DNA from: Faecalibacterium hattorii | GTDB taxonomy: Bacteria > Bacillota > Clostridia > Oscillospirales > Ruminococcaceae | DNA length: 64,000 nucleotides | Reading direction: 5' to 3' | NCBI RefSeq assembly: GCF_003287455.1 | Contig: NZ_PRLC01000001.1 | Location: 124,001 to 188,000, forward strand | In this document: one piece after another, positions 33,808 through 42,714 of the stretch | How the letters are laid out: every line of letters begins with the position of its first letter | How positions within the stretch are numbered: the stretch's first letter is position 1 | Translations under genes and position numbers: made by a program | Notes under the pieces: generated by a model | Seen by the model: the letters and a program-made list of their open reading frames with translations, nothing else | What the model was told of the DNA's origin: nothing | The model's database searches: none

Positions 33808-35172
33808 ATGAAAAACCGTATCTCTCGCCGCTCCTTCCTGAAGGCCGCCGGCATCCTCGGCGCAGCCGGTGCTCTGGCCGCATGCGGCGGTTCCTCCACT
33901 TCCACCAGCACGGCAGCTTCTTCCACTGCCGCTTCCTCCGCAGCCGCTTCCGCCGCAGGTTCTGCCGGTGCGAGCATCAAGCTGTGGACATACCCCATCG
34001 GTGGCTGGGGCAAGGATGAGACCGTGCAGGAGCTGATCTCCAGCTTCAACGCAAAGTACCCCGACATCAAGGTCACCGTCGAGTATCTGGACTACACCAA
34101 CGGCGACGATCAGGTGAACACCGCCATCGAGGGCGGCAGCGCACCGGACTTGGTCATGGAAGGTCCTGAGCGTCTGGTCGCCAACTGGGGCAAGAAGGGC
34201 GTCATGGCTCCCCTGAACGATCTGTGGACCGACGATGCCAAGAAGGACATCTACGCGTCCGTCGAGTCCGCCTGCAAGGATGACGCTGGCAACTACTACG
34301 AGTATCCCCTGTGCATGACTGCACACTGCATGGCCGTCAACATGACCAAGGTCAAGGAAGTCGGCGCAGATCAGTACATCGATACCGACAAGCATACTTG
34401 GAGCACCGACGGCTTCCTGAAGACCGTTGACGCGCTGTACAATGGCGGTTACGAGAACGTGGCAGCCATCTACTGCAGCGGTCAGGGCGGCGATCAGGGC
34501 ACCCGCGCCATCATCAATAATATGTACGGCGGCACCTTCACCGATGCAGCGCACACCAAGTACACCGCCGACTCTCCCGAAAATATCAAGGCCATTCAGA
34601 CTCTGTACGATGCAAAGGGCATCAACTTCGATGCTTCCATCAACGGCGGCGAGGAGATCACCCTGTTCCGCAACGGCACCCTGCAGATGGCATTCTGCTG
34701 GAACATCGCACAGCAGCTGAACACCGACAACAACGACGCCGGCCTGACCAACAGCGGCGACGAGATCTTCCCCATGGCCTTCCCCACCGAAAGCGGCGAC
34801 CCGAAGCTGTGCGGCGGCATCTGGGGCTTCGGCATCTTCGATAACGGCGACGAGGCCAAGATCGAAGCAGCCAAGACCTTTATCGACTTCATCGCTGCGG
34901 ATCCCGATCAGGTGGGCGCAAGCGTTCTGGCTTCCACCTACTTCCCCGTCCGTGAGAGCGTTGGCGACATCTACGCCGGCAATGACATCATGAGCGAGTA
35001 CACCAAGTTCATGTCCTATCTGGGCGATTACTATCAGATCACTCCGGGCTGGGCAACGGCTCGTACCGAGTGGTGGAACATGCTGCAGCGCGTTGGCACC
35101 GGCGAGCCCGTTGAGACCGCTGTCGCGACCTTCGTCGAGAATGCAAACGCAGCCGCTACCGCTGAGGCCTAA
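33808..35172 (+). CDS. Sialic-acid ABC importer, solute-binding lipoprotein
   Basis: 454 aa, family 1 extracellular solute-binding protein. The signal peptide combines a twin-arginine-like motif (SRRSFLK) with a lipobox (LAAC). A Ser/Thr/Ala-rich linker of about 35 residues then leads to the binding fold (ASIKLWTYPIGGWGKD). AAGGAG lies 8 nt before the ATG. The context with nanA, nanE and nanK makes N-acetylneuraminate the likely ligand. A terminator after the gene should keep its expression above that of the permeases. Confidence 0.88.
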   Translation: MKNRISRRSFLKAAGILGAAGALAACGGSSTSTSTAASSTAASSAAASAAGSAGASIKLWTYPIGGWGKDETVQELISSFNAKYPDIKVTVEYLDYTNGDDQVNTAIEGGSAPDLVMEGPERLVANWGKKGVMAPLNDLWTDDAKKDIYASVESACKDDAGNYYEYPLCMTAHCMAVNMTKVKEVGADQYIDTDKHTWSTDGFLKTVDALYNGGYENVAAIYCSGQGGDQGTRAIINNMYGGTFTDAAHTKYTADSPENIKAIQTLYDAKGINFDASINGGEEITLFRNGTLQMAFCWNIAQQLNTDNNDAGLTNSGDEIFPMAFPTESGDPKLCGGIWGFGIFDNGDEAKIEAAKTFIDFIAADPDQVGASVLASTYFPVRESVGDIYAGNDIMSEYTKFMSYLGDYYQITPGWATARTEWWNMLQRVGTGEPVETAVATFVENANAAATAEA

Positions 35173-35212
35173 GCTGCCGAACACATCCTGATAGTACTCC
35201 CGTTATAAACCT

Positions 35213-35255
35213 TGCCCCTTCCTCGAAAATCCCGGCGAGGGAGGGGCAGTTTTTT
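35213..35255 (+). terminator. Intra-operon attenuating terminator
   Basis: TGCCCCTTCCTCG / CGAGGGAGGGGCA forms a 13-bp stem (one wobble) followed by TTTTTT. It lies between the binding protein and the permease genes. Confidence 0.88.
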
Positions 35256-35292
35256 GTACTAGATCCGTCGGGAGCCGAGCAAAACGAAAGGT

Positions 35293-36222
35293 TTGGTGAT
35301 TTTCTTGGCTGCAAAGACTGCAAAAATCAAGGAGCCGAAGCGCAGCCGCGCACTGGTCCGGCAGGAGACCATCGCCTCCTACATCTTCCTTCTGCCCAGC
35401 CTGATCTTCTTCGTGGGGTTCGTTATCTACCCCATGGTCCTCTGCGTGGTAACCAGCTTCTTCGATTCCACCATGAACCGCGCCGACATCTTCGTCGGCC
35501 TTGCAAACTATAAAGAACTGTTCGCCGATCCCATCTTCATCGGCGCATTGAAGAACACCTTCATCATCGTCGTTGTGTCTGTGCCTGTCACCTGCGCGTT
35601 CTCGCTGTGGGTCAGCTCGGCCATCGTCGATCTGCCGGAGTGGACCACAAGCCTATTCCGCTGCGTGTTCTACCTCCCCGTTGTCACCGGTTCCGTCGCC
35701 GTTACCGTCGTCTGGAAGTGGATGTACAACAACTATTACGGCATCTTCAACTATCTGGGCAAGAGCCTCGGCCTGCTCGATAAGAACATCAACTGGCTGG
35801 GCGATGAGCGGTTCGCACTGGGCTGCATCATCCTCATCCTGCTGACCACTTCCGTCGGCCAGCCCATCGTCCTGTATGTTTCCGCACTGGGCAACGTAGA
35901 CCAGTCCATCGTGGAGGCCGCCGAAGTGGACGGTGCCAACGATTTCCAAGCATTCTGGAAGATCAAGTGGCCCGCCATCATGCCCACCACCCTGTACATT
36001 CTGGTCATCACCACCATCAACTCCTTCCAGTGCTTCGCACTGATCCAGCTGTTGACTTCCGGCGGCCCCAACCACAGCACCGACACCATCATGTACTATA
36101 TCTACTACACGGCGTTCAAGCTGTATCGCTACGGCTACGGCAACGCAATGGGTGTTGTGCTGGCGATCATCATCGCCATCCTGTCGGCTGTTCAGTTCAA
36201 GCTGGGCAATCAGGATAATTAA
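35293..36222 (+). CDS. Sialic-acid ABC importer permease 1
   Basis: About 305-309 aa with six transmembrane helices, UgpA/MalF-type. The cytoplasmic EAA loop reads EAAEVDGANDFQAFWKIKWP. There is no ATG near the N-terminus. Candidate starts are TTG 35293, GTG 35296 and TTG 35305; only a weak AAAGG precedes them, and the last is best spaced from GGTGAT. No ATPase is encoded in the operon, so a shared MsmK-type ATPase must serve it. Confidence 0.88.
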   Translation: MVIFLAAKTAKIKEPKRSRALVRQETIASYIFLLPSLIFFVGFVIYPMVLCVVTSFFDSTMNRADIFVGLANYKELFADPIFIGALKNTFIIVVVSVPVTCAFSLWVSSAIVDLPEWTTSLFRCVFYLPVVTGSVAVTVVWKWMYNNYYGIFNYLGKSLGLLDKNINWLGDERFALGCIILILLTTSVGQPIVLYVSALGNVDQSIVEAAEVDGANDFQAFWKIKWPAIMPTTLYILVITTINSFQCFALIQLLTSGGPNHSTDTIMYYIYYTAFKLYRYGYGNAMGVVLAIIIAILSAVQFKLGNQDN

Positions 36223-36236
36223 GGAGGTGCCAAACA

Positions 36237-37205
36237 ATGAGTGCAACCGCAAAAAAACAAAAGCCGTTGAAGCGGCACCCCAGCAAGCTCAAGAAGGCCA
36301 GCGCCTACACCATCCTGACGCTGATCCTGATCAGCATCGTGGCTGTGCTGTTCGCCTTCCCGCTGTACTGGATCATCACCGGCTCCTTCAAGACCGGCGC
36401 TGCCATCAACTCCACCACCCCCGAATGGTGGCCCCATGAATGGGTCCTGACCAACTATCAGAAGCTGTTTTCGGGCAAGAGTGCTCCGCTGTGGCAGTTG
36501 GCCGTCCCCTTCAGCGCCCAATTCAGCGCAGATGGGGAGCCCGTCTACTTCTCCGTGGGCCCCACTGCCCCGGCAGCGATCCGCTGGATGATCAACACCG
36601 TGTTCATGGCCGTCACCTCCATGATCCTGACCTGCATCACCGCCGCCATGGCCGGTTATGCGCTGGCCAAGAAGCGCTTCGTGGGCCGCAAGCTGCTGTT
36701 CACCCTGATCGTGTGTGCAATGGCCCTGCCCAAGCAGGTCATCCTGATCCCCCTGCTGCGTGAGATGAGTTCCCTGAATCTGTACAACACCATCTGGGCG
36801 GTCATCTTCCCCATCGTCGGCTGGCCCTTCGGCGTCTTCCTGATGAAGCAGTTCAGTGAGGGCATTCCCACCGAAATGCTGGAAGCGGCCCGCATCGACG
36901 GCGCAAGCGAAGCCAAGACCTTCATCAGCATCGTTCTGCCGATGGTCAAACCGGGCGTCGGCGCGCTGGCGATCTTCACCTTCATCAACAGCTGGAACGA
37001 CTACTTCATGCAGTTGATCATGCTGTCCAGCACCAGCAACCTGACCATCTCGCTGGGCATTGCAAAGCTGCAGGCAGAGAACAGCACCGACTTCGGCCTG
37101 ATCATGGCCGGTGCCGCGCTGGCCGCAGTGCCCATCATCGTCATCTTCCTGATTTTCCAGAAGTACTTCACCAAGGGCATCGCAATGGGTGCCGTGAAGG
37201 GCTAA
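36237..37205 (+). CDS. Sialic-acid ABC importer permease 2
   Basis: 322 aa, UgpE/MalG-type with six helices and the EAA loop EAARIDGASEAKTFISIVLP. The ATG lies 14 bp after permease 1 with AAGGAGG upstream. An extracytoplasmic segment of about 60 residues between helices 1 and 2 is longer than usual. It is followed by the tandem repeat region. Confidence 0.9.
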   Translation: MSATAKKQKPLKRHPSKLKKASAYTILTLILISIVAVLFAFPLYWIITGSFKTGAAINSTTPEWWPHEWVLTNYQKLFSGKSAPLWQLAVPFSAQFSADGEPVYFSVGPTAPAAIRWMINTVFMAVTSMILTCITAAMAGYALAKKRFVGRKLLFTLIVCAMALPKQVILIPLLREMSSLNLYNTIWAVIFPIVGWPFGVFLMKQFSEGIPTEMLEAARIDGASEAKTFISIVLPMVKPGVGALAIFTFINSWNDYFMQLIMLSSTSNLTISLGIAKLQAENSTDFGLIMAGAALAAVPIIVIFLIFQKYFTKGIAMGAVKG

Positions 37206-37243
37206 AGTTGCGACCGCGGCCTGCGGCCGAAACAGGGAGCAAC

Positions 37244-37540
37244 TTTTGGCGCAGCGGTCTGCAAGACGCGAGGCCCGCTCAAGGGCCGAAGCGGATGCAG
37301 GGCACCGCAAGAGGGCGCTGCTTCCGCTGCCCGAACAGAGAGCGTGCGAGCTTGCTGTTTTGGCGCAGCGGTCTGCAAGACGCGAGGCCCGCACCAAGGG
37401 CCGAAGCGGATGCAGGGCACCGCAAGAGGGCGCTGCTTCCGCTGCCCGAACAGAGAGCGTGCGAGCTTGCTGTTTTGGCGCAGCGGTCTGCAAGACGCGA
37501 GGCCCGCACCAAGGGCCGAAGCGGATGCAGGGCACCGCAA
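37244..37540 (+). repeat. GC-rich 115-bp tandem repeat, about 2.6 copies
   Basis: Two full units (37244-37357, 37358-37472) and a partial third (37473-37540) share the core TTTTGGCGCAGCGGTCTGCA. Unit 1 is one base shorter (GCTCAAGG against GCACCAAGG). Apart from that the copies are nearly identical. Both strands stay open in several frames across the whole region, but no frame has a plausible start or protein-like composition. CCGCTGC and GCAGCGG in successive units could pair. The remaining bases of the 364-bp nan gap hold only the nanA ribosome site. Confidence 0.93.
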
Positions 37541-37569
37541 AAGGACATATAGAGAAGGAGTTACGTATC

Positions 37570-38499
37570 ATGAAAGACCTTACCAAGTATCAGGGCGTTA
37601 TCCCCGCGTTCTATGCCTGCTATGACAAGGACGGCAATATCTCCGTGGAGGGCGTCAAAGCCCTCACCCGCCACCTGATCGCCAAGGGCGTCAAGGGCGT
37701 GTACGTCGGCGGCTCTTCCGGCGAGTGCATCTACCAGCACCCCGATGAGCGCAAGAAGCTGCTGGAGGCCGTGATGAGCGAGGCCAAGGGCAAGATCACC
37801 GTCATCGCCCATGTCGGCTGCAACAACACCGCCGACAGTGTGGAGCTGGCCAAGCACGCCGAGAGCGTGGGCGTGGACGCCATCGCTTCCATCCCCCCCA
37901 TCTACTTCCACCTGCCGGAGTATGCCATCGCAGAGTATTGGAACGCCATGTCTGCCGCTGCCCCCCACACCGATTTCGTCATCTACAACATCCCCCAGCT
38001 GGCCGGTACGGCCCTGACCATGAGCTTGCTGAACACCATGCTCAAGAACCCCAACATCGTCGCCGTCAAGAACAGCTCCATGCCCACGCAGGACATCCAG
38101 ATGTTCAAGGATGCCGGCATCAAGGCTCGCGGCGAGGGCAACTTCGTGGTCTTCAACGGCCCCGATGAGCAGTTCGTTTCCGGCCGCGTCATCGGCGCAG
38201 ACGGCGGCATCGGCGGCACCTACGCCGTGATGCCGGAGCTGTATCTGGCCATGAACGACCACATCAACAAGGGCGAGATCAAGGAAGCTCAGGCCATCCA
38301 GTACGATGCCGACCGCATCATCTACAAGATGTGCGAGGCCCACGGCAACCTGTACGCGGTGCAGAAGGAGATCCTGCGCCGGATGTACGGTCTGGAGCTG
38401 GGCGGCGTTCGCGAGCCCATGCCCGGCCTCATCCCCGAAGATGAGCCCATCATCGCCGAGGCACAGGCCATGATCGAAGCAGCCATCGCCAAGCTGTGA
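37570..38499 (+). CDS. nanA: N-acetylneuraminate lyase
   Basis: 309 aa, DHDPS/NAL-family TIM barrel. Motifs are GGSSGE (the GGSTGE-type carboxylate-binding loop), the catalytic Tyr in VIYNIPQLAG and the Schiff-base Lys in IVAVKNSS. It splits sialic acid to ManNAc and pyruvate. GGAG lies 9 nt before the ATG at 37570; an in-frame upstream extension runs into the tandem repeat and is rejected. Confidence 0.93.
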   Translation: MKDLTKYQGVIPAFYACYDKDGNISVEGVKALTRHLIAKGVKGVYVGGSSGECIYQHPDERKKLLEAVMSEAKGKITVIAHVGCNNTADSVELAKHAESVGVDAIASIPPIYFHLPEYAIAEYWNAMSAAAPHTDFVIYNIPQLAGTALTMSLLNTMLKNPNIVAVKNSSMPTQDIQMFKDAGIKARGEGNFVVFNGPDEQFVSGRVIGADGGIGGTYAVMPELYLAMNDHINKGEIKEAQAIQYDADRIIYKMCEAHGNLYAVQKEILRRMYGLELGGVREPMPGLIPEDEPIIAEAQAMIEAAIAKL

Positions 38500-38513
38500 T
38501 CTGTAACTGAAAA

Positions 38514-38566
38514 AGCGCCCCCTCTTCCGTCTCGTTTCTGAGGGGAGAGGGCCGGCGCTCTTTTTT
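38514..38566 (+). terminator. Intra-operon terminator after nanA
   Basis: AGCGCC and GGCGCT pair outside CCCTCT and AGAGGG, followed by TTTTTT. It should partly reduce expression of nanQ-nanE-nanK. Confidence 0.8.
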
Positions 38567-38580
38567 GATGGAGGGACCTT

Positions 38581-39042
38581 ATGATCTGCGATACTCTGGA
38601 GCACCTGAGTTTATATCAGGGCTTCCACAAAAACCTCGACACGGCCATCACCTTTCTGACGGCCTGTGACCTGAACGCCCTGCCGCTGGGCCGCACCGAA
38701 GTGGACGGCGAGAATGTGTTCATCAACGTGATGGACGCCGACCTTCAGCCCATGGAGGGTTCCCACCCCGAATACCACCGCCTCTATGCCGATCTTCAGA
38801 TCGACCTGACCGGCGGCGAGGGCTGGGGCTACGAGACCGAGCCGGGCACCGAGGTGAAGCCCTACTCCCCCGATATCGGCTTCAAGGACAGCCCCGATGC
38901 CGTGACCGGCACGCTGGGCGGCGGGCGGTTCGTGATCTTCTTCCCCGGCGAGCTGCACCGCCCCGGCATCGCGCAGCCCGATTGCAAGAACGTACACAAA
39001 GCTGTCGTCAAGATCAGAATGGAGGACAAGTACCATGGATAA
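38581..39042 (+). CDS. nanQ: YhcH/NanQ-family sialic acid anomerase-like protein
   Basis: 153 aa, YhcH/YjgK/YiaL cupin-like family. Conserved residues include GSHPEYHRLYADLQ and FFPGELHRPGI (metal-binding His/Glu). E. coli NanQ speeds anomerisation of sialic acid before NanA. It overlaps nanE by 8 bp and lies directly after nanA, which supports this role. Confidence 0.85.
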   Translation: MICDTLEHLSLYQGFHKNLDTAITFLTACDLNALPLGRTEVDGENVFINVMDADLQPMEGSHPEYHRLYADLQIDLTGGEGWGYETEPGTEVKPYSPDIGFKDSPDAVTGTLGGGRFVIFFPGELHRPGIAQPDCKNVHKAVVKIRMEDKYHG

Positions 39043-39739
39043 GGAAAAACTGTTTGCCCAGATCAAGGGTGGCCTGATCGTTTCCTGTCAGGCATTGGAG
39101 ACCGAGCCCCTGTACACCAAGGAGGGCGGCGTAATGCCCCTGATGGCAAAAGCTGCCGCCATGAGCGGGGCCGTGGGCATCCGCGCCAACACCGTGCGGG
39201 ACATCACCCAGATCAAGGAGGTCGTCGATCTGCCCGTCATCGGCATCATCAAGAAGGATTACCCCGGCACCCCCATGTACATCACCGTGACCATGAAGGA
39301 AGTGGACGAGCTGGTGGCGTGCGGTGTGGATATCCTCGCCGTGCAGGGCACCGGTGCTCTCCGCCCGGACGGCTCCACCTCCGCCGAGTTCATCCGCGCC
39401 ATCAAGGCAAAGTATCCCGATCAACTCCTGATGGCCGACTGCGACAACTTCGAAAACGCCATGGCCTGTGCCGAGGCCGGGGCCGATTTTGTGGGCACCA
39501 CGATGCGCGGCTACACCCCGGAGACGCAGGGCATCAACGACATCGACTTTGACTTCGTGCACAAGCTGGCCACCGAGTGCCCGGCTAAGATCATCGCCGA
39601 GGGCCACATCCACTATCCCGAACAGGCCGTCAAGGCGCTGGAAGCCGGTGCTTTTGCCCTCGTTGTCGGCGGTGCCATCACCCGCCCGGCCGAGATCACG
39701 GCCCGCTTCACCGGTGCCATCAACGCCATGAACAAATAA
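39035..39739 (+). CDS. nanE: N-acetylmannosamine-6-phosphate 2-epimerase
   Basis: 234 aa TIM barrel. Motifs are GLIVSCQALETEPL, IGIIKKDYPGTPMYITVT, catalytic-region MADCDNFENA and GGAITRP. It converts ManNAc-6-P to GlcNAc-6-P. It acts after NanK in the pathway. Confidence 0.95.
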   Translation: MDKEKLFAQIKGGLIVSCQALETEPLYTKEGGVMPLMAKAAAMSGAVGIRANTVRDITQIKEVVDLPVIGIIKKDYPGTPMYITVTMKEVDELVACGVDILAVQGTGALRPDGSTSAEFIRAIKAKYPDQLLMADCDNFENAMACAEAGADFVGTTMRGYTPETQGINDIDFDFVHKLATECPAKIIAEGHIHYPEQAVKALEAGAFALVVGGAITRPAEITARFTGAINAMNK

Positions 39740-39755
39740 CGCGGAGACGCTTTTT

Positions 39756-40691
39756 ATGAACCAGAAACAATATCTTGCCATTGATATCGGCGGCACCTCC
39801 GTCAAGCTGGGCGTCGTGGACGAGACCGGCGTGGTGCTGGCCAAAGCCGAGGAGAGCGTCAGCTTCGACAGCTACGAGACCCCCATCCTGACCACGGTGC
39901 TCAAAGCGGCCAAAACCTTTGTGGACGCGCAGGGCCTTTCCCCCGCTTCCTTCGTCGGCGTGGGCGTGTCCGCCACCGGCCAGATCGACAGCCGCGCGGG
40001 CACCGTCGTCGGGACCTGCGGCAATGTGCCTCATTACATCGGCTCCCCCATCAAGGCCGAACTGGAAGCCCTCTTCGGTCTGCCCGTCACTGTTGCCAAC
40101 GATGCCAACTGCATGTGCCTCGGCGAGGTCTGGGTGGGCGGAGCGAAGGGTTACACCGACGTCATCGGCGTGACCCTCGGCACCGGCGTCGGCGGCGGCA
40201 TCCTGACCGGCGGCCGTCTGCTGGAAGGTGCCCGCGGCCTTGGCGGCGAGATCGGCCACTACCGGCTCCACGCCCTTGACGGCGTGCCGTGCACCTGCGG
40301 GGCCGTGGGCTGCTGGGAGCGGTACGCCGCCACCACCGCACTGGTCCGCGCCGCCAAGGAAAAGAACCCCGATTGGACGGACGGCCGGGCGATCTTTGCG
40401 GCGGCAGAAGCGGGCGATGAAACTGTCCTCGCCCTGCTGGACCATTGGACGGACGAGATCGCGCAGGGCCTTGCGGGCATGGTACACATCTTCAACCCGC
40501 AGTTGATCCTCATCGGCGGCGGTGTGTCCGCCCAGCAAAAGCTGCTCATCGACCCCATTGCCGCAAAGGTGAAGGCCTCGGTCATGCCCGCCTTTGCCGA
40601 GGGGCTGGAAGTTCGTGCGGCCCAGCTGCACAACGACGCCGGAATGGTCGGCGCGGTATATTATTTCCGCCAGTGCCATCCGGAACTGTAA
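39756..40691 (+). CDS. nanK: ROK-family N-acetylmannosamine kinase
   Basis: 311 aa. ATP-binding DIGGTSVKLG at the N-terminus, GTGVGGGIL, and the ROK zinc site CTCGAVGCWE with the preceding conserved His (GGEIGHY). Context assigns ManNAc as substrate, although ROK glucokinases look alike. GGAG lies 10 nt before the ATG. Confidence 0.9.
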   Translation: MNQKQYLAIDIGGTSVKLGVVDETGVVLAKAEESVSFDSYETPILTTVLKAAKTFVDAQGLSPASFVGVGVSATGQIDSRAGTVVGTCGNVPHYIGSPIKAELEALFGLPVTVANDANCMCLGEVWVGGAKGYTDVIGVTLGTGVGGGILTGGRLLEGARGLGGEIGHYRLHALDGVPCTCGAVGCWERYAATTALVRAAKEKNPDWTDGRAIFAAAEAGDETVLALLDHWTDEIAQGLAGMVHIFNPQLILIGGGVSAQQKLLIDPIAAKVKASVMPAFAEGLEVRAAQLHNDAGMVGAVYYFRQCHPEL

Positions 40692-40713
40692 TTGAAAAAG
40701 GAGTGTATTTGCG

Positions 40714-41352
40714 ATGAAAACTCATATCCTCTGCCTCGGCGACTCCAACACCCACGGCTACTGCGCCGACCCGAAAGACAACGCCGACGGCGGCATCCGC
40801 TTCAATGAGAACGAGCGCTGGACCTGCCGGTTACAGACTGCACTGGGCGACAAGTACCTCGTCACCGAAGAAGGTCTGTCCGGCCGGACCACCGTTTTTG
40901 TGGACCCCATCCACGAGTCTATGGACGCCCTGAGCGTGTGCTACGCCCTGCTCAAGAGCCACGAGGTCATTGATCTGCTCATCCTCATGCTGGGCACCAA
41001 CGACGTCAAGGAGCGTTTCGGAGCCAATGCCGCCTGTATCGGCGCAGGCATGGAGCGCCTGATCCAGAAATGCAAGAGCGTAGACTGCTGGGGCGGCAAG
41101 ACCCCCAACATTCTGGTCGTGGCCCCTCCCCGCATCAAGGAGGGCTTCCACGATGAGGTCATGGGCGACGGCTGTGTGGAGAGATCCCGCGGGGTCGCGG
41201 CCCAGTTTAAGATGATCGCGGAGCGCAACAATGTCCACTTCTTCGACGCCGAAGGGTGTGAGTTCAACCAGATCGACTTCATGCACCTGACCCGCAAGGG
41301 ACACGCCCAGCTGGCCGAAAAACTGGCCGAGCTGGTGCCGACGATTCTCTAA
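40714..41352 (+). CDS. SGNH/GDSL hydrolase, possible sialate O-acetylesterase
   Basis: 212 aa, no signal peptide. SGNH blocks are all present: catalytic Ser in LGDSNTHG, Gly in GLSGRT, Asn in LGTND, and the Asp/His pair in DFMHLTRKGH. Being the last gene of the nan operon and cytoplasmic, it may remove O-acetyl groups from imported sialic acids so that NanA can act. The substrate is inferred from context only. Confidence 0.82.
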   Translation: MKTHILCLGDSNTHGYCADPKDNADGGIRFNENERWTCRLQTALGDKYLVTEEGLSGRTTVFVDPIHESMDALSVCYALLKSHEVIDLLILMLGTNDVKERFGANAACIGAGMERLIQKCKSVDCWGGKTPNILVVAPPRIKEGFHDEVMGDGCVERSRGVAAQFKMIAERNNVHFFDAEGCEFNQIDFMHLTRKGHAQLAEKLAELVPTIL

Positions 41353-41381
41353 CTATTTTCTTTCCTGCATATCTCCCCCAG

Positions 41382-41433
41382 AAAAGATCCCGCCTCGGAT
41401 GCAGCCTTGACACTGCCCGGAGCGGGATCTTTT
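41382..41433 (+). terminator. Bidirectional terminator at the end of the nan operon
   Basis: AAAAGATCCCGC / GCGGGATCTTTT forms a 12-bp stem. It lies between convergent genes. Confidence 0.9.
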
Positions 41434-41487
41434 GGTTTTGAAATGATGCAGAAAGAGACTGCCGCAGATGCAGCAGTCTCTCAAGGC

Positions 41488-42696
41488 TCAGATGTAATCC
41501 GAAATGTAGGGGATCTTATGGAAGAGAACATCGTCCAGCCGTTCCACAGCCTCCTCCCTGCCCTCGATGCGTTCCAGCTCAAACAGGCGTTCTGCCGTTT
41601 TGTATCCCAGAAGCAGGGTGGAAAAGGTGCCGATGCCCATTTTCAGGCGGTACTCAGCCGGTTCGTTGGTCTGGACACACTTGCCGTTTTCAAACTTCAC
41701 CGTGAAGGTGCGGTCGTTCCACGGCAGGAGCTGATCCTCGATCTCCAGCGCGATGGTCAGGGTGCCGCCGTCCGGGTCACAGGGGTAATCGGCGAGGAAA
41801 TCTTCCACGTCGATGATGCGGCCCATGGCATAAGGGCGGATGCTCTCCTTGATGTCGCCGTCGTCCATCTCAAAGGCGATGGGTTCGCTGAAGTAGGTGC
41901 TGCCGTGCACCTCGTCGATCATGGAATCGTGGGCGTGGATGTACTCCCACAGGCCTTTCTGCGCCTCGCGGTTCAGGTAGACCATTTCCTTGATGTGCAT
42001 GATGTCGTTCTTGATGAGATAGACCATGTAGCCGCAGGGCTTATCCTTGACGTTGTAGTAGACGGCAACATTGGTGTCATCCTCGTCCCAGCGCCAGTAT
42101 TCCTCCCACGCAAGACTGTTGCGGAACAGGCACCCGTGGGTAATGGAAGCGAAATGGGAGTGCAGCTCATGGAACTCGGTGTTGTCCCACGAAACGCGGC
42201 GGACGTAGCCGGGCGCTTTGACTTTGGTGGGGATCTGCCGATCCTTGATGTTGAACGAGATCTTGTTGGAGACGATCTCCCACCCCAGATGGTGATACAG
42301 CGGGATGGAATACGGGTAGAGCAGCGCGAAGGATTTGCCCTCCTCGTGCATCTGGGTCAGGCCTTGGATCATCAGCTTTTTCATGATGCCCTGCCCGGTG
42401 TACTCCGGGTAGGTGCAGACGCTGGTGACAAAGCCGACATGGTACACCGTATCGTAGATGTTCATCTTCAGCGGGTAGACTGCGAACTGGGAAACGAGGG
42501 CGTCCCCATCGAAGCAGCCCAGCACATCGGCGCGTTCCAGCACCGGGAATTTCGACTGCTTGATCTCATCGTCCTTCCAGCCGGTCGCGGTCAGTTCTTC
42601 CTCCGTGACCTGAAAGGTGTAGCGGAGCAGGGCGTTGTACTGATCCAGATCCTTGGGTTCCAGATAGCGGGTCTTATAATGTTCGGCGGCGTTCAT
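41488..42696 (-). CDS. Eis-like GNAT acetyltransferase
   Basis: 402 aa. The tandem GNAT core has VTSVCTYPEYTGQGIMKKLM (acetyl-CoA loop) and ALLYPYSIPLYHHLGW. A C-terminal SCP2-like domain ends the protein with a carboxylate at its tip (YISDYI). This is the Eis family, which acetylates amines such as aminoglycosides. Here it sits 18 bp after aspS and is probably co-transcribed with it. The native substrate is unknown. Confidence 0.85.
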   Translation of the reverse strand: MNAAEHYKTRYLEPKDLDQYNALLRYTFQVTEEELTATGWKDDEIKQSKFPVLERADVLGCFDGDALVSQFAVYPLKMNIYDTVYHVGFVTSVCTYPEYTGQGIMKKLMIQGLTQMHEEGKSFALLYPYSIPLYHHLGWEIVSNKISFNIKDRQIPTKVKAPGYVRRVSWDNTEFHELHSHFASITHGCLFRNSLAWEEYWRWDEDDTNVAVYYNVKDKPCGYMVYLIKNDIMHIKEMVYLNREAQKGLWEYIHAHDSMIDEVHGSTYFSEPIAFEMDDGDIKESIRPYAMGRIIDVEDFLADYPCDPDGGTLTIALEIEDQLLPWNDRTFTVKFENGKCVQTNEPAEYRLKMGIGTFSTLLLGYKTAERLFELERIEGREEAVERLDDVLFHKIPYISDYI

Positions 42697-42714
42697 CGCA
42701 AAACGCCTCCCTCC

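Noticed and set aside
37208-37569. Open frames through the tandem repeat, including one fused in frame with nanA
   Set aside because: No ribosome site, repeat-derived composition and openness in several frames on both strands. The nanA ATG at 37570 has its own GGAG.
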